This document shows, piece by piece, positions 47,112 to 58,920 of a stretch of 64,000 nucleotides of DNA. This DNA comes from Plantago ovata (taxonomy: Eukaryota; Streptophyta; Magnoliopsida; Lamiales; Plantaginaceae), in contig CM051455.1 in the NCBI GenBank assembly GCA_028274465.1, positions 44,285,129 through 44,349,128 of the forward strand, read 5' to 3'. The notes beneath the pieces were generated by a model. That model was not told the DNA's origin. It worked only from the letters and a program-made list of their open reading frames with translations, and made no database searches. The translations under genes and the position numbers were made by a program. Position 1 is the stretch's first letter. Each line of letters opens with the position of its first letter.

Positions 47112-49179
47112 CTCTCACAGCAAACCAAATGTTGTACGTATCAAGTATCAAGACCAGGCGCCTGTTATGGAAAGACAGTAAAATTAGCGGGCACGTAGTA
47201 TGGCGCGAGTCGAAGGTTAAGGAACGAGTCCAAAGCCTAGGCCGAGGCAATGTCATTGATGCAACCTAATGCCATATCACTATACCCGAAAAATTAATAT
47301 TTTGAAATCTTAAAAAGGTGTCAGAATATGTCCAATCCATATTTACGAACTGAGATCTCTTAGGAGCGTGATAAAGCTCTTGGGGCCGACCAAGGTGTGT
47401 GGGTCCGATATCCACCACTACACCAAGTATTAAGGGGCTGACCTCCAAAGAAGGCACAAACTACATACTCATTTGTTTTTCTAGATTATATACGTTTGTT
47501 TTGTTGATTTGTTTTAGCCTAGTTTGATCTTTGATATATCCGATATCAAATCGTAAAAAAAATTAATAGAGTTATATTATAAAAATAGAGCGACTAGACT
47601 TTCATAATATCATTTCACATTTTATTTTTACGGTTTAATTTAAGGTTTATTGAAGATCAAACGGGCTAAAAAAAATCAACAACAAACGTATATAATCTAA
47701 AAACACAAATCTATATAATATATAAAAGCAGAGTTCACATTCTAAAAATATCAACCAATCAGAATGCTCAATTCAAGTTCATGCTGACGTGTCAATTTCT
47801 CATTTAATTGGAATAAATTTATTTTAAAATTCAATTGGAAAACATTGACTAAAAATAGAATAAAATTAAAATTCAACTAAGCATATGCCAAAAAATAATT
47901 AATCTAACTCAAAATATAATCTCCTAAGCGTATTCCTGAAAATAAACGTGGTGAAAATATAATCTCCCCAAATTCAATTAACACTAGAATTTCTATCTTA
48001 TAATCAAAATTTTGATTCCTCTGTCGAAAATTTCATGTATACATTAAAAAATAAAAAAAATGACAGAAAAAGAAGGTATAATATTTTAATTACTTTGTAT
48101 TTATGTCACTACTCATGAATTTATTCAACAATAATTTAGAATAATAGATATATTTGCCATGTGTATTACACAAAAAATTATAATAACACTCATATTTGGT
48201 GATACTATTTTGAATATGTCTATCAATGAAAATGAAAGAAAATATCATTATGTATTTTATTTGATATTTATTTAGCGTTTAGGTAATTTAGAACGAAAGA
48301 TATGTTTGATATGTATATTCCGCAATAAATAAGAACTACAATAACATTCGAATCAATGATGGTACTATCATATAAACTTTTTATCCATAAAAATTATTTT
48401 AGAAAATAGTTATTTATTTATTATTTAATACTACCACCGTCCCTGTATAAGTTTATCATTTGCTTTGTATAGGGTAAAACTCATTTCAGTTATTCCGGAG
48501 TGCCCTTGCCCAAATTAGGTAGTCTAGAGTGCGCCATGTTCAATTTAACACACTGACCAATTTAGATACTTCATTGCAAGTTTTTAACACACTGACCAAT
48601 TTTGGTACTTTTCCAATTTAACGTAAAAAATGTGAACAATACAAGCGTGTGATAGCCACTCACTTGAGGGACCAAAATTCTCAAGACAATAGGAAAATTG
48701 GCATGTCTTATACAGTGCATTAAAATCCCAGTTTGGTACTCCAAAGTACCAAAAGTGTATATAGCACCCGTCCATTTTTCATTTTTTTTTTTGCAATATT
48801 TTAATTTTTATTTTATTCGCTATTTTCGATATGTCGGATGTGTTACCATGCTTGAATTATTCAAATTGAAAAAGTATCAAAATTGGCAACGTGTTACAAT
48901 AAAGTAAATAAATTGGACACGGGCGCTCTCTGGATTACCAAAAATAGATTTATTCGAATATTACGAGTGGAGGCATGAGATGTTGATTATTGATTGGAAG
49001 ATAGAAAGTTGAAAATAAAGAGAGAAAGATGAAACTAGAGAGAGGGAAATGAGAGGAAAAAAGCGAGAGGTCTCTCAAAATGTGAACAGTACCTGGTGCC
49101 TCTTTAATTGAAACCCAAATGTGAGGTCAATTATAGACGTCGAGAGGCCTCTATAGTCCAAATCCAAATATGTTGTAGG
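47112..49179. other. AT-rich intergenic sequence
   Basis: No supported gene. 48440-48500 contains a CACCGTCCCTGTATAAG phrase reminiscent of Stowaway-type MITE ends; the partner end is not clear. Confidence 0.45.
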
Positions 49180-51150
49180 AGTTTTGTTGAAAGACTATTA
49201 ACTCCAATATACGAACGCATTTGAGAAAAATAGAGTGAAGGTGATATAGAATCTATGGCAAGTTCATGGTCACGGGGCAAATGAAAGACATTCATGTGGA
49301 TGACAATATACCCAGTCTTAATTATGCCGATATAATTTATAATAGTGGATGGGTTTGATTGTGTTCCATAATAATTAAACTAATAATTGCATTTGATGGG
49401 ACTACCATGTAGCCTATCTATTCATATAAGTGTATACTGGCTTTATCCTATTTTGAAATTCAAGAGACTAAGGGGTTTTGATGAATGAAAATTGAAATCC
49501 AATATTGGAACACATTTGATGAAAATAGGGTGAACGTGATATGGGATCTATGGCAAGTTCATGATCACGGGGGAAATGAAAGACATTCATGTGGATGACA
49601 TTACACTCAGTCTTAATTATGCTGAAACACCGGATGTGTTCGAATGGTGTACTCATGTGATAATTTACAATAACAATCACAATAGATAGGACTACCATGT
49701 AGGCTTCTATCTATAATAAGTGTATTCTTACTTATCCTATTTTGAAGTTCAACATAATATTAGAGGTTTTGTTGAATGACTATTGAACTCCAATATTGGA
49801 ACCCATTTAATTTGAGGAAAAAACAGAGCGAAGGTGATATAGGATCCATGACAAATTCATGGTCACGGGGAAAATGAAAGACATTCATGTGGATGACATT
49901 ATACTTAGTCTTAATTATGCTGAAATAATTTATAATAGTGGATGGGTTTCATTGTGTTCCATAACAATTAAAATAATAATTGCATTTGATAGGACTACCA
50001 TGTAGGCTATCTATTCATAATAAGTGTATACTGGCTTTATCCTATTTTGAAATTCAAAAGATTAAGGGTGTTCCTGAATGAGAACTGAAATCCAATATTG
50101 GAACGCATTTGAGGAACATAGGGTGAACGTGATATGGGATCTATGGCAAGTTCATGATCAAGGGGCAAATGAGATACAATCATGTTGATGACATTATACT
50201 CCGTCTGAATTATGTTGAACCAGTGGATGTGTTCGATTGGTGTACTCATTTGATAATTTACAATAACAATCATAATAGATGGGACTACCATGTAGGCTTC
50301 TATCTATAATAAGTGTATTCTTACTTATCCTATTTTGAAGTTCAACATGATATTAGATGTTTTATTGAATGACTATTGAACTCCAATATTGGAACTCATT
50401 TAATTTGAGGAAAAAACAGAACGAAGGTGATATAGGATCCATGACAAATTCATGGTCACGGGGAAAATGAAAGACATTCATGTGGATGACATTATACTCA
50501 GTCTTAATTATGCCGAAATAATTTATAATAGTGGATGGGTTTCATTGTGTTCCATAACAATTAAAGTAATAATTGCATTTGATGGGACTACCATGTAGGC
50601 TATCTATCCATAATAAGTGTATACTGGCTTTATCCTATTTTGAAATTCAAAAGATTAAGGGCTTTGCTGAATCTGAATGAGAATTGAAATCAAATATTGG
50701 AACGCATTTAAGGAAAATAGGGTGAACGTGATATGGAACGCATTTAAGGAAAATAGGGTGAACGTGATATGGGATCTATGGCAAGTTCATGATCACGGAG
50801 CAAATGAAAGACATTCATGTGGATGACTTTATACTCGGTCTTAATTATGCTGAAACAGTAGATGTGTTCGATTGGTGTACTCATGTGATAATTAACAATA
50901 ACAATCACAATAGATGAGACTACTCTATAGGCTCTCTATCTATAATAAGTGTATTCTTGCTTATTCTATTTTGAAGTTCAACATATTATGGGTTTTGTTG
51001 AATGACTATTGAACTCCAATATTGGAACCCATTTAATTTGAGGAAAATAGAGCGAAGGTGATACATGATCCATGATAAGTTCATGGTCACGGGGAAAATA
51101 AAAGACATTCATGTGGATGACATTACACTCAGTCTTAATTATGACACATA
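49180..51150. repeat. Higher-order tandem repeat array of two alternating units
   Basis: The landmark GACATTCATGTGGATGAC recurs at about 49287, 49582, 49880, 50173 (diverged), 50473, 50810 and 51104, spaced 293-300 bases apart except for one 337-base gap. Alternate units differ consistently. Type A (49287, 49880, 50473) continues to ATAATTTATAATAGTGGATG; type B (49582, 50173, 50810) continues to GGATGTGTTCG(A/T)(A/T)TGGTGTACT. The true period is therefore about 590 bases. The long gap comes from a local 35-base duplication at 50701-50770. Minus-strand open frames recur in the B units with similar translations (HELAIDPISRSPY), but with no start or length conservation that would prove coding. 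Confidence 0.88.
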
Positions 51151-52499
51151 TGAATATTATGCATGTACGTGTTAAGTTTGAAGATGAAAAATACATCATG
51201 TTAAGTATTTTGTAAATTCAACATTTTTCCTTTGGTAAAAGTGGAGTATTATATGACCATGTTCATAGGGCAAAGGAAAGACATTCATATCGAAAATAGC
51301 ATTGTACCGATGGTTGTTGGAGGTCGATAATAGTACCAATGCCAATGAAAATGATAATGGGGAGATATTAAATTGACATATGACATTCTAATTCAATGAA
51401 AAAATACATCCTATTAAGTTTTTGGATACTATAAGATGTTCCAGTTAAGAGTTGATGAGTGGTAATGCTTATGATAAACATAGACCGAGATGGAGAGATA
51501 AACAATTGTGTAACAATACACATATGAGCAATATCTTTCTTTATTTGTTATTCCACATAATCAAATTTATATAGTAACAAGTGTGCGCACAACTTTTTTA
51601 TGCTCCGTCGAGTACTCGACGGGTTAATTAACTAGTGAGTATAAGTTAGGGGAATCCACGATAAGGAAAAAGGCTAATCGGACCCTGTTCGAGGAAGGTT
51701 GTTCGGGCTAATCACAATAATGAGGAAGCCCAGGAAGGCACGAACCACTCAAAAGATGGGCCGACCACCCTAGATTGGGCATTTGTTGCTTACAACAGGG
51801 ATCATTAATGCGAGCCTACGATGCATAGGAGGAAGCTCCTCGGACCATGAGAACTCTGCTATGGGCCGACCATGGCTGGTCGGAGCAAAGCAGAGACCTA
51901 GCCATTAAGTCATGCGCTCCAGAAGCTTCTCTTGGTCTCGAAATGACTAAAATATCCCCTAATTTGAGCCTTGTGCCAAGGCAATGGGTCATCAATATGG
52001 GCCTTCATCAAAGGGAGATCAAATCCTAGCTTTACAAAAAATGACAATAACATACTACAAGTATAAAAAGAGAAGCCCATTTATTCCTCCAAGATAACTA
52101 TTCAACTACCATCTCGACTCCCTACATGTAAAATCATCCCTCTGGTTTGATCATCGGCAAACAAAATTAGCGGTCCTAACCCCTTTCTATTCAATTTTTT
52201 ATAGGTCCCACCATCGTATGGAAGGAATTTAGTCTAAGAAGCGCACAAGAATTGAAGTAGGAATTACCTTACAACATCACCCTTAATTGTTTATATATAA
52301 ATAGCCCATCAATCGGTACTTGATGTGACTCAACTTATAATTTTGACAAACCTTCAATATAGGTACGGTTTTTAAGTCTCTTTTATAGAATATAAGCGGT
52401 TTAACTCCTTTCCTGTTGTATACGTACAAGAGCATAACTTAATTTGAGAACATAATTGTAAGAATCAAAGAGAAAATGCCTTATTAGTGACCACTACGA
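51151..52499. other. Intergenic with an LTR-like remnant
   Basis: About 51640-52330 is GC-richer and resembles a retrotransposon LTR: a TATA-like AGTATAAAAAGAG at about 52059-52071 followed by pyrimidine-rich start-site-like sequence. Neither the terminal dinucleotides nor a duplication could be fixed, so the boundaries are uncertain. No gene. Confidence 0.4.
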
Positions 52500-53150
52500 G
52501 GGTGATTCTCAAAATTAACCCCCCTAGTTTCAGAATTACATTTTAGTTCAAAATGAGGGATTTTTGAGTTGACCAACACTTATTTACAACTTTGTCATCA
52601 CCTGAAACTCTCTCAACCAAACATGTCCTAAGAAATAAATAAATTTACTAAAAAGTAAAATAAAAAAATATGTAAATTAAAAAAAAAACCTAATCAATAA
52701 AAATATAAAATATTTTTTTTAAAAAAAAACTTTTTACCTTCTTCCCCAATGGTCCGGTACCGGAATATAATTTTGGTACCGGCGGAGCTTGCAGAGCTCC
52801 AGATCGGAGCTCTGCAAGCTCCGGCCAGGAGCTTTTGCAGCTCCGATCTGGAGCTGACAGCTCCCGATCGTGTTGACAACTCCGATCAGAGCTCTTAGCT
52901 CCGACGTGGAGCTCTGTGCCGGAGCTCCGGTACCGGAAAAAATACGGTACCGGAGTTTTAGATAGAAAGATTTTTAAAAAAAAATATTTAATGTGTTTTT
53001 ATTTTATCATTTATATAAATTTTTTAATTTCTTAAACTTTTTTATTCTATTAAAGCATAAGGAGTGTTTGGCGAGCTAAAAATTCAATATTGAAACAGTG
53101 ATTTGGTCAACATTTTGAGCTAAAATGTAATTGTTAAATTAAAAAGATTA
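52500..53150. mobile_element. Foldback-type element with long inverted arms and GC-rich AGCTCC core
   Basis: Left arm (about 52530-52750) and right arm (about 52940-53145) are inverted complements in order: TTACATTTTAG at 52537 against CTAAAATGTAA near 53122; GTTGACCAA at about 52573 against TTGGTCAAC near 53103; CCAAACATGTCCTAAG against a TAAGGAGTGTTTGG block; then matching poly(A)/poly(T) and CCGGTACCGGAA blocks nearest the centre. The core (52755-52940) is unusually GC-rich for this neighbourhood and holds about a dozen GGAGCT/AGCTCC motifs in both orientations. No transposase. Exact ends and target duplication were not fixed. Confidence 0.7.
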
Positions 53151-56100
53151 CTTTCCTAATTAGGTACACTAACAAGTAATTTGAAAAAAAATGGACCCAG
53201 AATCAATACTTGAATTAGTTAGTTTGTTGACTTGGATTAATTGTAAGTCTCCGCAAAAGACGTGTGGGCATAAGGCAGCAACATATTGCTAGGACGGGAC
53301 CCTTTTTCTTGAGTCTTGACTCATGAGTCAAGAGTCAAGCATGATGATGACCATGCACCATTGTTCTCCATTTGCCAAAGGCCAAACAGTCAAACACCGA
53401 GTCCCAGTTAAACAGGTCGATCCCCATAATAGTAATTCATAGGATCTTAGACAATCGCCCAGGCGTCCAGCCATATATATCTATCTTGGAGAGTAACATC
53501 ACTGTTAATTTATTTTTATTCAAACTCGAATATTGTCTATGGACGTATCCATTCCTATATATTTGACTTGTTCTAAGTTACTTATATCCTCCATCCCATC
53601 TGTAACACTTTTTCCATCTAAATAAATCTTAACTTCATACTCAACTTGGCAGTAAAAATATTCTATAAAAGAGAGTTAGAAGGATGGTCGAGTGGAGTAG
53701 CATAGAGAATGCCGGGAGTTCGAAGAAGTAATATAGAAGTGGAAGTAGAGTAATTAGATTTAATATTTAAAAAATAATCATATTCAATATAGAAATAGTT
53801 ACAAGAACTTAAGAAAAATAAGGTGAAATTAATAAAAAGTATGAGAGTAATGAGTAAATTGTGAGAGATAATAAATAAAATAGAATAAATAATTTTCATT
53901 TTAGGTATAATAAGTTGAGATTGTGGAAAAAGAAAAGATAAAAAGGATTAGAGAGTTGAGATAAGTTGTATGTTTAGTAAAACGAATTAATTGGTTGGGT
54001 AGCTTAAAAGCTAATAAGTTTACAGGTAGCTACTTCACATTATCTTTTTGAAAATTTATATAATAGCTTTTAAAATCAATCATCACGTTATTGACATTTA
54101 TTAATAAATTATTATAATTAAATAATTCTATTTTATCAAATAAGTTGAACTATGGTGCCAATTCGCCAATTACTCACATTTTGTCATTTTGTTCTTTTGA
54201 TAGGAATTAGGATAACGTTTTTTTTTCCCACCCTACAATTTGTTCCGGTTAAAATGTCATTGAAAATACTGACCACAAAACGGTGACGAGTAGTTGAATT
54301 AGACAGCATTTTTCTCGGAAACTTACAAATGCTTTCTCTTGTCTCTTGCTAATGAATAACAGAACAAGTAAGCATATATTCCATGCAATTAATCGACGGA
54401 CAACATTAAATTTCATGGAGTACAGAAATTTCCTCACAATGAATATTTGCACTGTTCATATAATAATATTTCCAGTTCAATAATTTACCGTTGATATAAA
54501 AATATGTCTAGTTTGTATGATGCGCTCCATAATGAATTTTAAGAAGCATTATACCGTCCTTAATGTCCCATCTCTACTTACCCGTCCGTACCTTGATGGT
54601 CCTTATCTTCAAGGTAAATTTACAAAGGTCCCAAAATCGCTATCTAAGGACGAATAAAGATCTGGAAAATCGACCTTCAGGAAGCCACTGAACATTTTTT
54701 TGAACATTAGAGGCGGAAGAATGAACATTTCAACATGGGCAGGTTATATCTCCGTACCTTAAATATTCAGCATCTTAATTACTCAACTCTTTACATTAGA
54801 TGAACCAGGGAGGAGCTCGAGAACAGCAACGGATGAGCTAAGCAGCAAAAGAATTATAAGCTAAAGGCAAATTCTAGAAGGATCATGAAGATGCACTTAT
54901 AGGCCTGGGTCAAGCCCATAAATGTCAAGGTTGGGCCTACTATGTACACGTGGAGGAACAAGGTGATGACATAGAGATTGGACCGATATAAAGAAGACAA
55001 ATACCTATAAAAGGGGCACTAATCCCAAAAATTAAGGTAATTCATATTTACTACTCTCACCTACTACAACTATACAAGGAAGGTGTTCAACCTCATTTAA
55101 GTGAAGTCTCAATCCGGTTTGACCACAAGGCAAACTGGCATAATCACACTTCCACACGTGCCTTTGTCTATTTTAGGTACTAAAGAAGATCTCATTTGTA
55201 CTTTCGAAAGATTTGTGCACCTAAAGAAGAAGAGTATTGATTATGATCTAATGGTGACTTAGTGATTTGTGTATGATCTTTGTACCTAAGGGAATTTATG
55301 ACATACTTGCTTTAATTTTGACGTACTAGAAAAACACCCTTACATTTACGTTTCATTTTTACACGATTTTTATGAGTTTGTTATACGCTTGTATTTCGTA
55401 TTAAAATGGCAGGATACATAATAGAGTAGTAAAGAAAATTGGATAAAATGGAAAACATACATAATTAATGAGACAAATAAAATCGTAAAATGTAAAGAAA
55501 TGAGTAAGATGAAAGGAACAAGTTTTTGGCTTTTGTTGAAATGCACCTTCATCATAATTTATACCAATGTATACTGTTGAGATCTTGGAAAAGCTCCCAG
55601 ATCATTATGCGATAATTCGACTTTGATTTGATTATGAGAACTGGACATCCTCAAAGGAATTTAAGATACCAATATAAATAGGCCCATGTTTGTACTAATA
55701 GCCACATCCACACTTGTACACCCTATACCTCCATAGATACAAGTGACAAACGATCTAAAATCTAAAAAGTAATCGTGACTAACATGAGAACTAAATATTT
55801 TCAACGATCCACCTACACCATGTGGTTAGGCACAAGCACAATTAAAAAGCAGCATAACGTTAGGCAGGCTAGCCCAAACTCAGTTGGGTCGACGATTCAC
55901 CCGACATGACCGGGCCTATGGTCTTCCATGATGTCGTCAACATCACTCCTTCAATCCTTCTCAGTTTCTACTTTACAACCCACTTTATTCTCTACATTTT
56001 TTATTAAACTGTTTGGAATTTGAAAGTTCTCTTTTAAATGAGTTAAAAGAAAAATGGCGTTTGGTCTTGGTCATTCCCTCCCAACTTCACGAGTAAAGAA

Positions 56101-56160
56101 GTAAACGCCACAATTTATATCCTATAAATTTTTGAAATAAATCTGTTAAATTGTTAAATT
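53151..56160. other. Intergenic, AT-rich with LTR-like fragments
   Basis: No supported gene. About 54890-55200 (CTATAAAAGGGGCAC TATA-like motif at 55013) and about 55660-55780 (TATAAATAGG at 55672) look like LTR promoter regions of retrotransposons, without clear ends. A CTCCATCCCATCTGTAAC phrase near 53589 is Stowaway-like. Confidence 0.4.
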
Positions 56161-56475
56161 ATGTAGTACCCCGTATCCAACATCGCTTAGTGAGTAAAAT
56201 AAATGGTATATATGTTAGACCATCACTCTTAAATGGTATGAGGTCTTTCGGGTGATTCCAAAAGTAAATCTGTGCGGGCTCAGGCCCAAAAGAGGACAAT
56301 ATCATACAATATCTTAAATGATATTGTCCTCCTCTTTGGGCCTGAGCCCGCACAGATTTACTTTTGGAATCACCCCAAGGCCTCGTACCATTTCAGAATG
56401 GTGGTCTAACATATATACCATTTATTCCACTCAGTCTTAAGCGATGTGGGATGCAGGGTATTATGTACTACCCCC
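56161..56475. repeat. Long inverted repeat, arms of about 145 bases
   Basis: Left arm about 56164-56309, right arm about 56322-56470, with a spacer of about 12 bases. Matching inverted blocks include ATGGTATATATGTTAGACCA, GGTGATTCCAAAAGTAAATC, TGTGCGGGCTCAGGCCCAAA and GAGGACAATATCAT. Divergence is only a few bases per arm in the inner half. The outer ends (AGTACCCCGTATCC.../...GCAGGGTATTATGTACT) look like LTR starts, so the palindrome may come from two head-to-head LTR-type sequences. Confidence 0.88.
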
Positions 56476-56968
56476 TTAAATTCTCGACGTCCTCGTCGAG
56501 ACTTGGGGGTTCCAATTTACCCCAAGACCACCCATCCGTGCAGGATTCTAGAGGTGGCCCCTACGAGCTCTAGAGGTGGCTCCCACCGCCCCTACAGTGT
56601 AGCACTTTGCCCGTATGGCACTTAGCTCCTGCAGTTCCGGATAGTTCGGCTTTGATACCACTTGTAATGCCCCGACCACTAATCGACCGAAGGCCCAACC
56701 CTTTGTGCCGGCGCGGTTACTTCTAGACTGCTCTCTGGGGTGATATGCTAGCCCCACAGGCCAACACGTATTCTAATCCGCACACTTTGTCCTCACTCAG
56801 GCGCGCACCAAGAACTTCCCAGCTTGTCACCCATCCTAGAATTGCTCCAGAGCAAGCATGCTTAACTCTGGGGTTCTTTTAGGTGGATTCTCGAAAAGAA
56901 AGGTACACCTTGTTGACATGAGTAGCGTTCTCAACCCCTTTAAGCCTCTGAATTTTTGGGACGTTACA
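56476..56968 (-). mobile_element. LTR-retrotransposon (TRIM-like) fragment with tRNA-Met primer-binding site
   Basis: On the minus strand a 305-base LTR-like unit runs 56968-56664, starting TGTAACGTCCC and ending GGGGCATTACA. Two bases later comes TGGTATCAAAGC (56651-56662), a primer-binding site complementary to initiator tRNA-Met. About 170 bases of non-coding internal sequence follow, then a purine run (TTAAGGGGG) at about 56474-56482 at the edge of the inverted repeat. Tiny internal region, short LTR and no coding suggest a terminal-repeat retrotransposon in miniature. The expected second identical LTR is not seen; the partner is the unrelated-looking inverted repeat. Confidence 0.6.
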
Positions 56969-58043
56969 ACTTAGATGGGCATTAATTGGTAAATATTTGT
57001 CGGAAATAGTAAAACCTTTAATCAGGTTAGGGATCGCATGTTTACCTAATTACATATATTAAATTTTTCAATTTTTTTTTTGAAACAACAAAATTATATT
57101 AATATAAAAAGATAAAATATTTACATATACGGTGCATAAGTAATGCACGAACACATCACCCAAACCCCTTAAAACCAATCCTCAAGAAAGAGTATAAAAC
57201 CTGGGCAAACCTCATAACCATTATGCTCGTAACGATACTTGATCACCCTTTGCCCGTTACTGTGTTGGAATTAATTTTGTTTGGTTGTGCACCTCCCTGC
57301 TGCTTACTGTTTTTTGCTCCTGCTTTTACGCTGCTCGGGCTGCTGGTACTATATTCTCTATTGGCTTGGGTTGTGATTGGTTGGTTGCTGTTGTTAAGAT
57401 TGGGGATGTTTTTTTACTACTACAATTTTTCGTTTTACTTCTACTACTAGCCGAGTCACTTCTGTTGTTGCTTGCAAGCAGGCTGGTGGGCCCATGCTGT
57501 GTGCTTTTGGGTGTGGTTTATTGTGCCAGTTCTTTATTTTTATCAGGTTTTGTTTTGCTTCTGCTCAACTTAGGTTGTTGCCTTACCATGTGAGGAGTAT
57601 CATGTGTCTTTCTCTAACCTGTGATTGGTTTGTTTTCCAACGGAGTTCATTACTTCACGTCTTCGTGCTAAGTTCCCTAAACTTGCAACGAGAGGTATTC
57701 CACTCCGTTGGACTTAGCTAGAGTCGGCCTTTCGATTTGTCATCCCCTAACTCTTGGCATCTTGCTAGTAAGATTGATATACTAGATGACGTGGATGGTT
57801 AAGTTTTGAAACAACCATAACGAGTTGGACCTATGAACATGCTTTTACTCTTCTAATGGTTTTGGTTTTCGATCTCGGTTGAGTTTTGTCTCTTTTGTGC
57901 ATTGTTTATGCACCTATTATAATGTACGGGGTACTTACTATTTATTATTATTAAGAAAATTTTGTTGGTTCCAAAAAAAAAACATCGTGTCACCAAGCTT
58001 GAGATAGTATGAGGGTAAAACTGGAAATGAGTAAAATTAGATG
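56969..58043. other. Intergenic, probable LINE 3' remnant
   Basis: About 57200-57985 is T/G-rich with hydrophobic open frames of no recognisable family. It ends in a T-rich stretch and poly(A) (57973-57982), the style of a LINE 3' end. No matching target duplication was fixed. No gene supported. Confidence 0.35.
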
Positions 58044-58051
58044 GAGGACTA

Positions 58052-58648
58052 TAGGGATGGCAATTTGGGCCGGGCAGCCCGAGCCTGGCCCAGGCCCGAA
58101 CATGTCGGCCTAGGCCCGCCCGATCAGCCTATTGGGCTGTGCTTGGGCCTGTTATATAGGCCCATGGGCCGGGTTTGGGCCAAAATTTCTAGCCCGCTAG
58201 CCCGACCCGGCCCAAGTGTGTATATGTTTTCTTTATATTTTATATATAATATGACTATTTTGTTTGTTATTCATACATTAGTAGTATTAAATTAAGTTGT
58301 AATTTATATATTTTTCATACTTTTCTATGTATTTATAATATTTTCTATTGAATTATATATTTTAATATACATCACAACCAATAATTTATAACTTTTTGAA
58401 ACTTTTTTGTTTTAAATTATTAAATCTTTTAATTTCTAATTTTTTTTAAAAAATTATCACCTACAATGTGTGACGTTTGATATTTTTTGGAAAAAAGGGC
58501 CAAGTCTGAGCCCGGTCCGGTCCATGATGGGCTGGGCTCGGGCCTAAAATTTTGGCCCGTCCTCGGGCTTGGGCCGGGCCTGGCCCAAGTGTGTCGGCCA
58601 GGACCGGGCCTCTGGCGGCCCGGCCCAGCGCGGCCATTGCCATCCATA
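58052..58648. mobile_element. hAT-type MITE with 8-bp target-site duplication
   Basis: Terminal inverted repeats TAGGGATGGCAAT at the left and ATTGCCATCCATA at the right (one mismatch), flanked by perfect 8-base duplications GAGGACTA at 58044-58051 and 58649-58656. The 8-bp duplication and TAGGGATGGCAA terminus are hallmarks of plant hAT elements. The subterminal regions (to about 58215 and from about 58495) are extremely GC-rich with GGCCC/GGGCC in both orientations; the middle is AT-rich. It has no transposase, so it is non-autonomous. It sits about 270 bases upstream of the next gene's ATG. Confidence 0.9.
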
Positions 58649-58879
58649 GAGGACTACTACATGGATTAACGACACGTGGACGGAGGAGGTTTGAAAAGTA
58701 CAATTCTGCTGCAATTTCATTCTGCCATTTTCTTTTCCGCTTTGGGCTAATGGCTAATTCAACAGGCAGGCTAATTGTTTGCTTTCTATCCAATTTTGCA
58801 AATAAACGAACACCGATTATGAATGACACCTGGATGGCTCAGATTTGAGAATACTCTTCAATCTTCATCTCAAAAGTCA

Positions 58880-58920
58880 AAATCAAAACCCTAGACCTAA
58901 TCCCAAAACCAAAACAAAAA
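58880..58920 (+). promoter_or_regulatory. Leader with telo-box-like motif
   Basis: AAAACCCTAGACCTAATCCC at about 58885 lies just upstream of the TPR gene ATG (58921), similar to the AAACCCTA element common in plant housekeeping gene leaders. Confidence 0.4.

Noticed and set aside
49468..51199. Minus-strand ORFs in the tandem array as genes
   Set aside because: They recur because the DNA repeats; starts and lengths differ between units and no domain is known.
57223..57721. Overlapping hydrophobic ORFs
   Set aside because: T-rich sequence gives Leu/Phe/Val-rich frames in all three frames; it fits a LINE 3' region better than a membrane protein.
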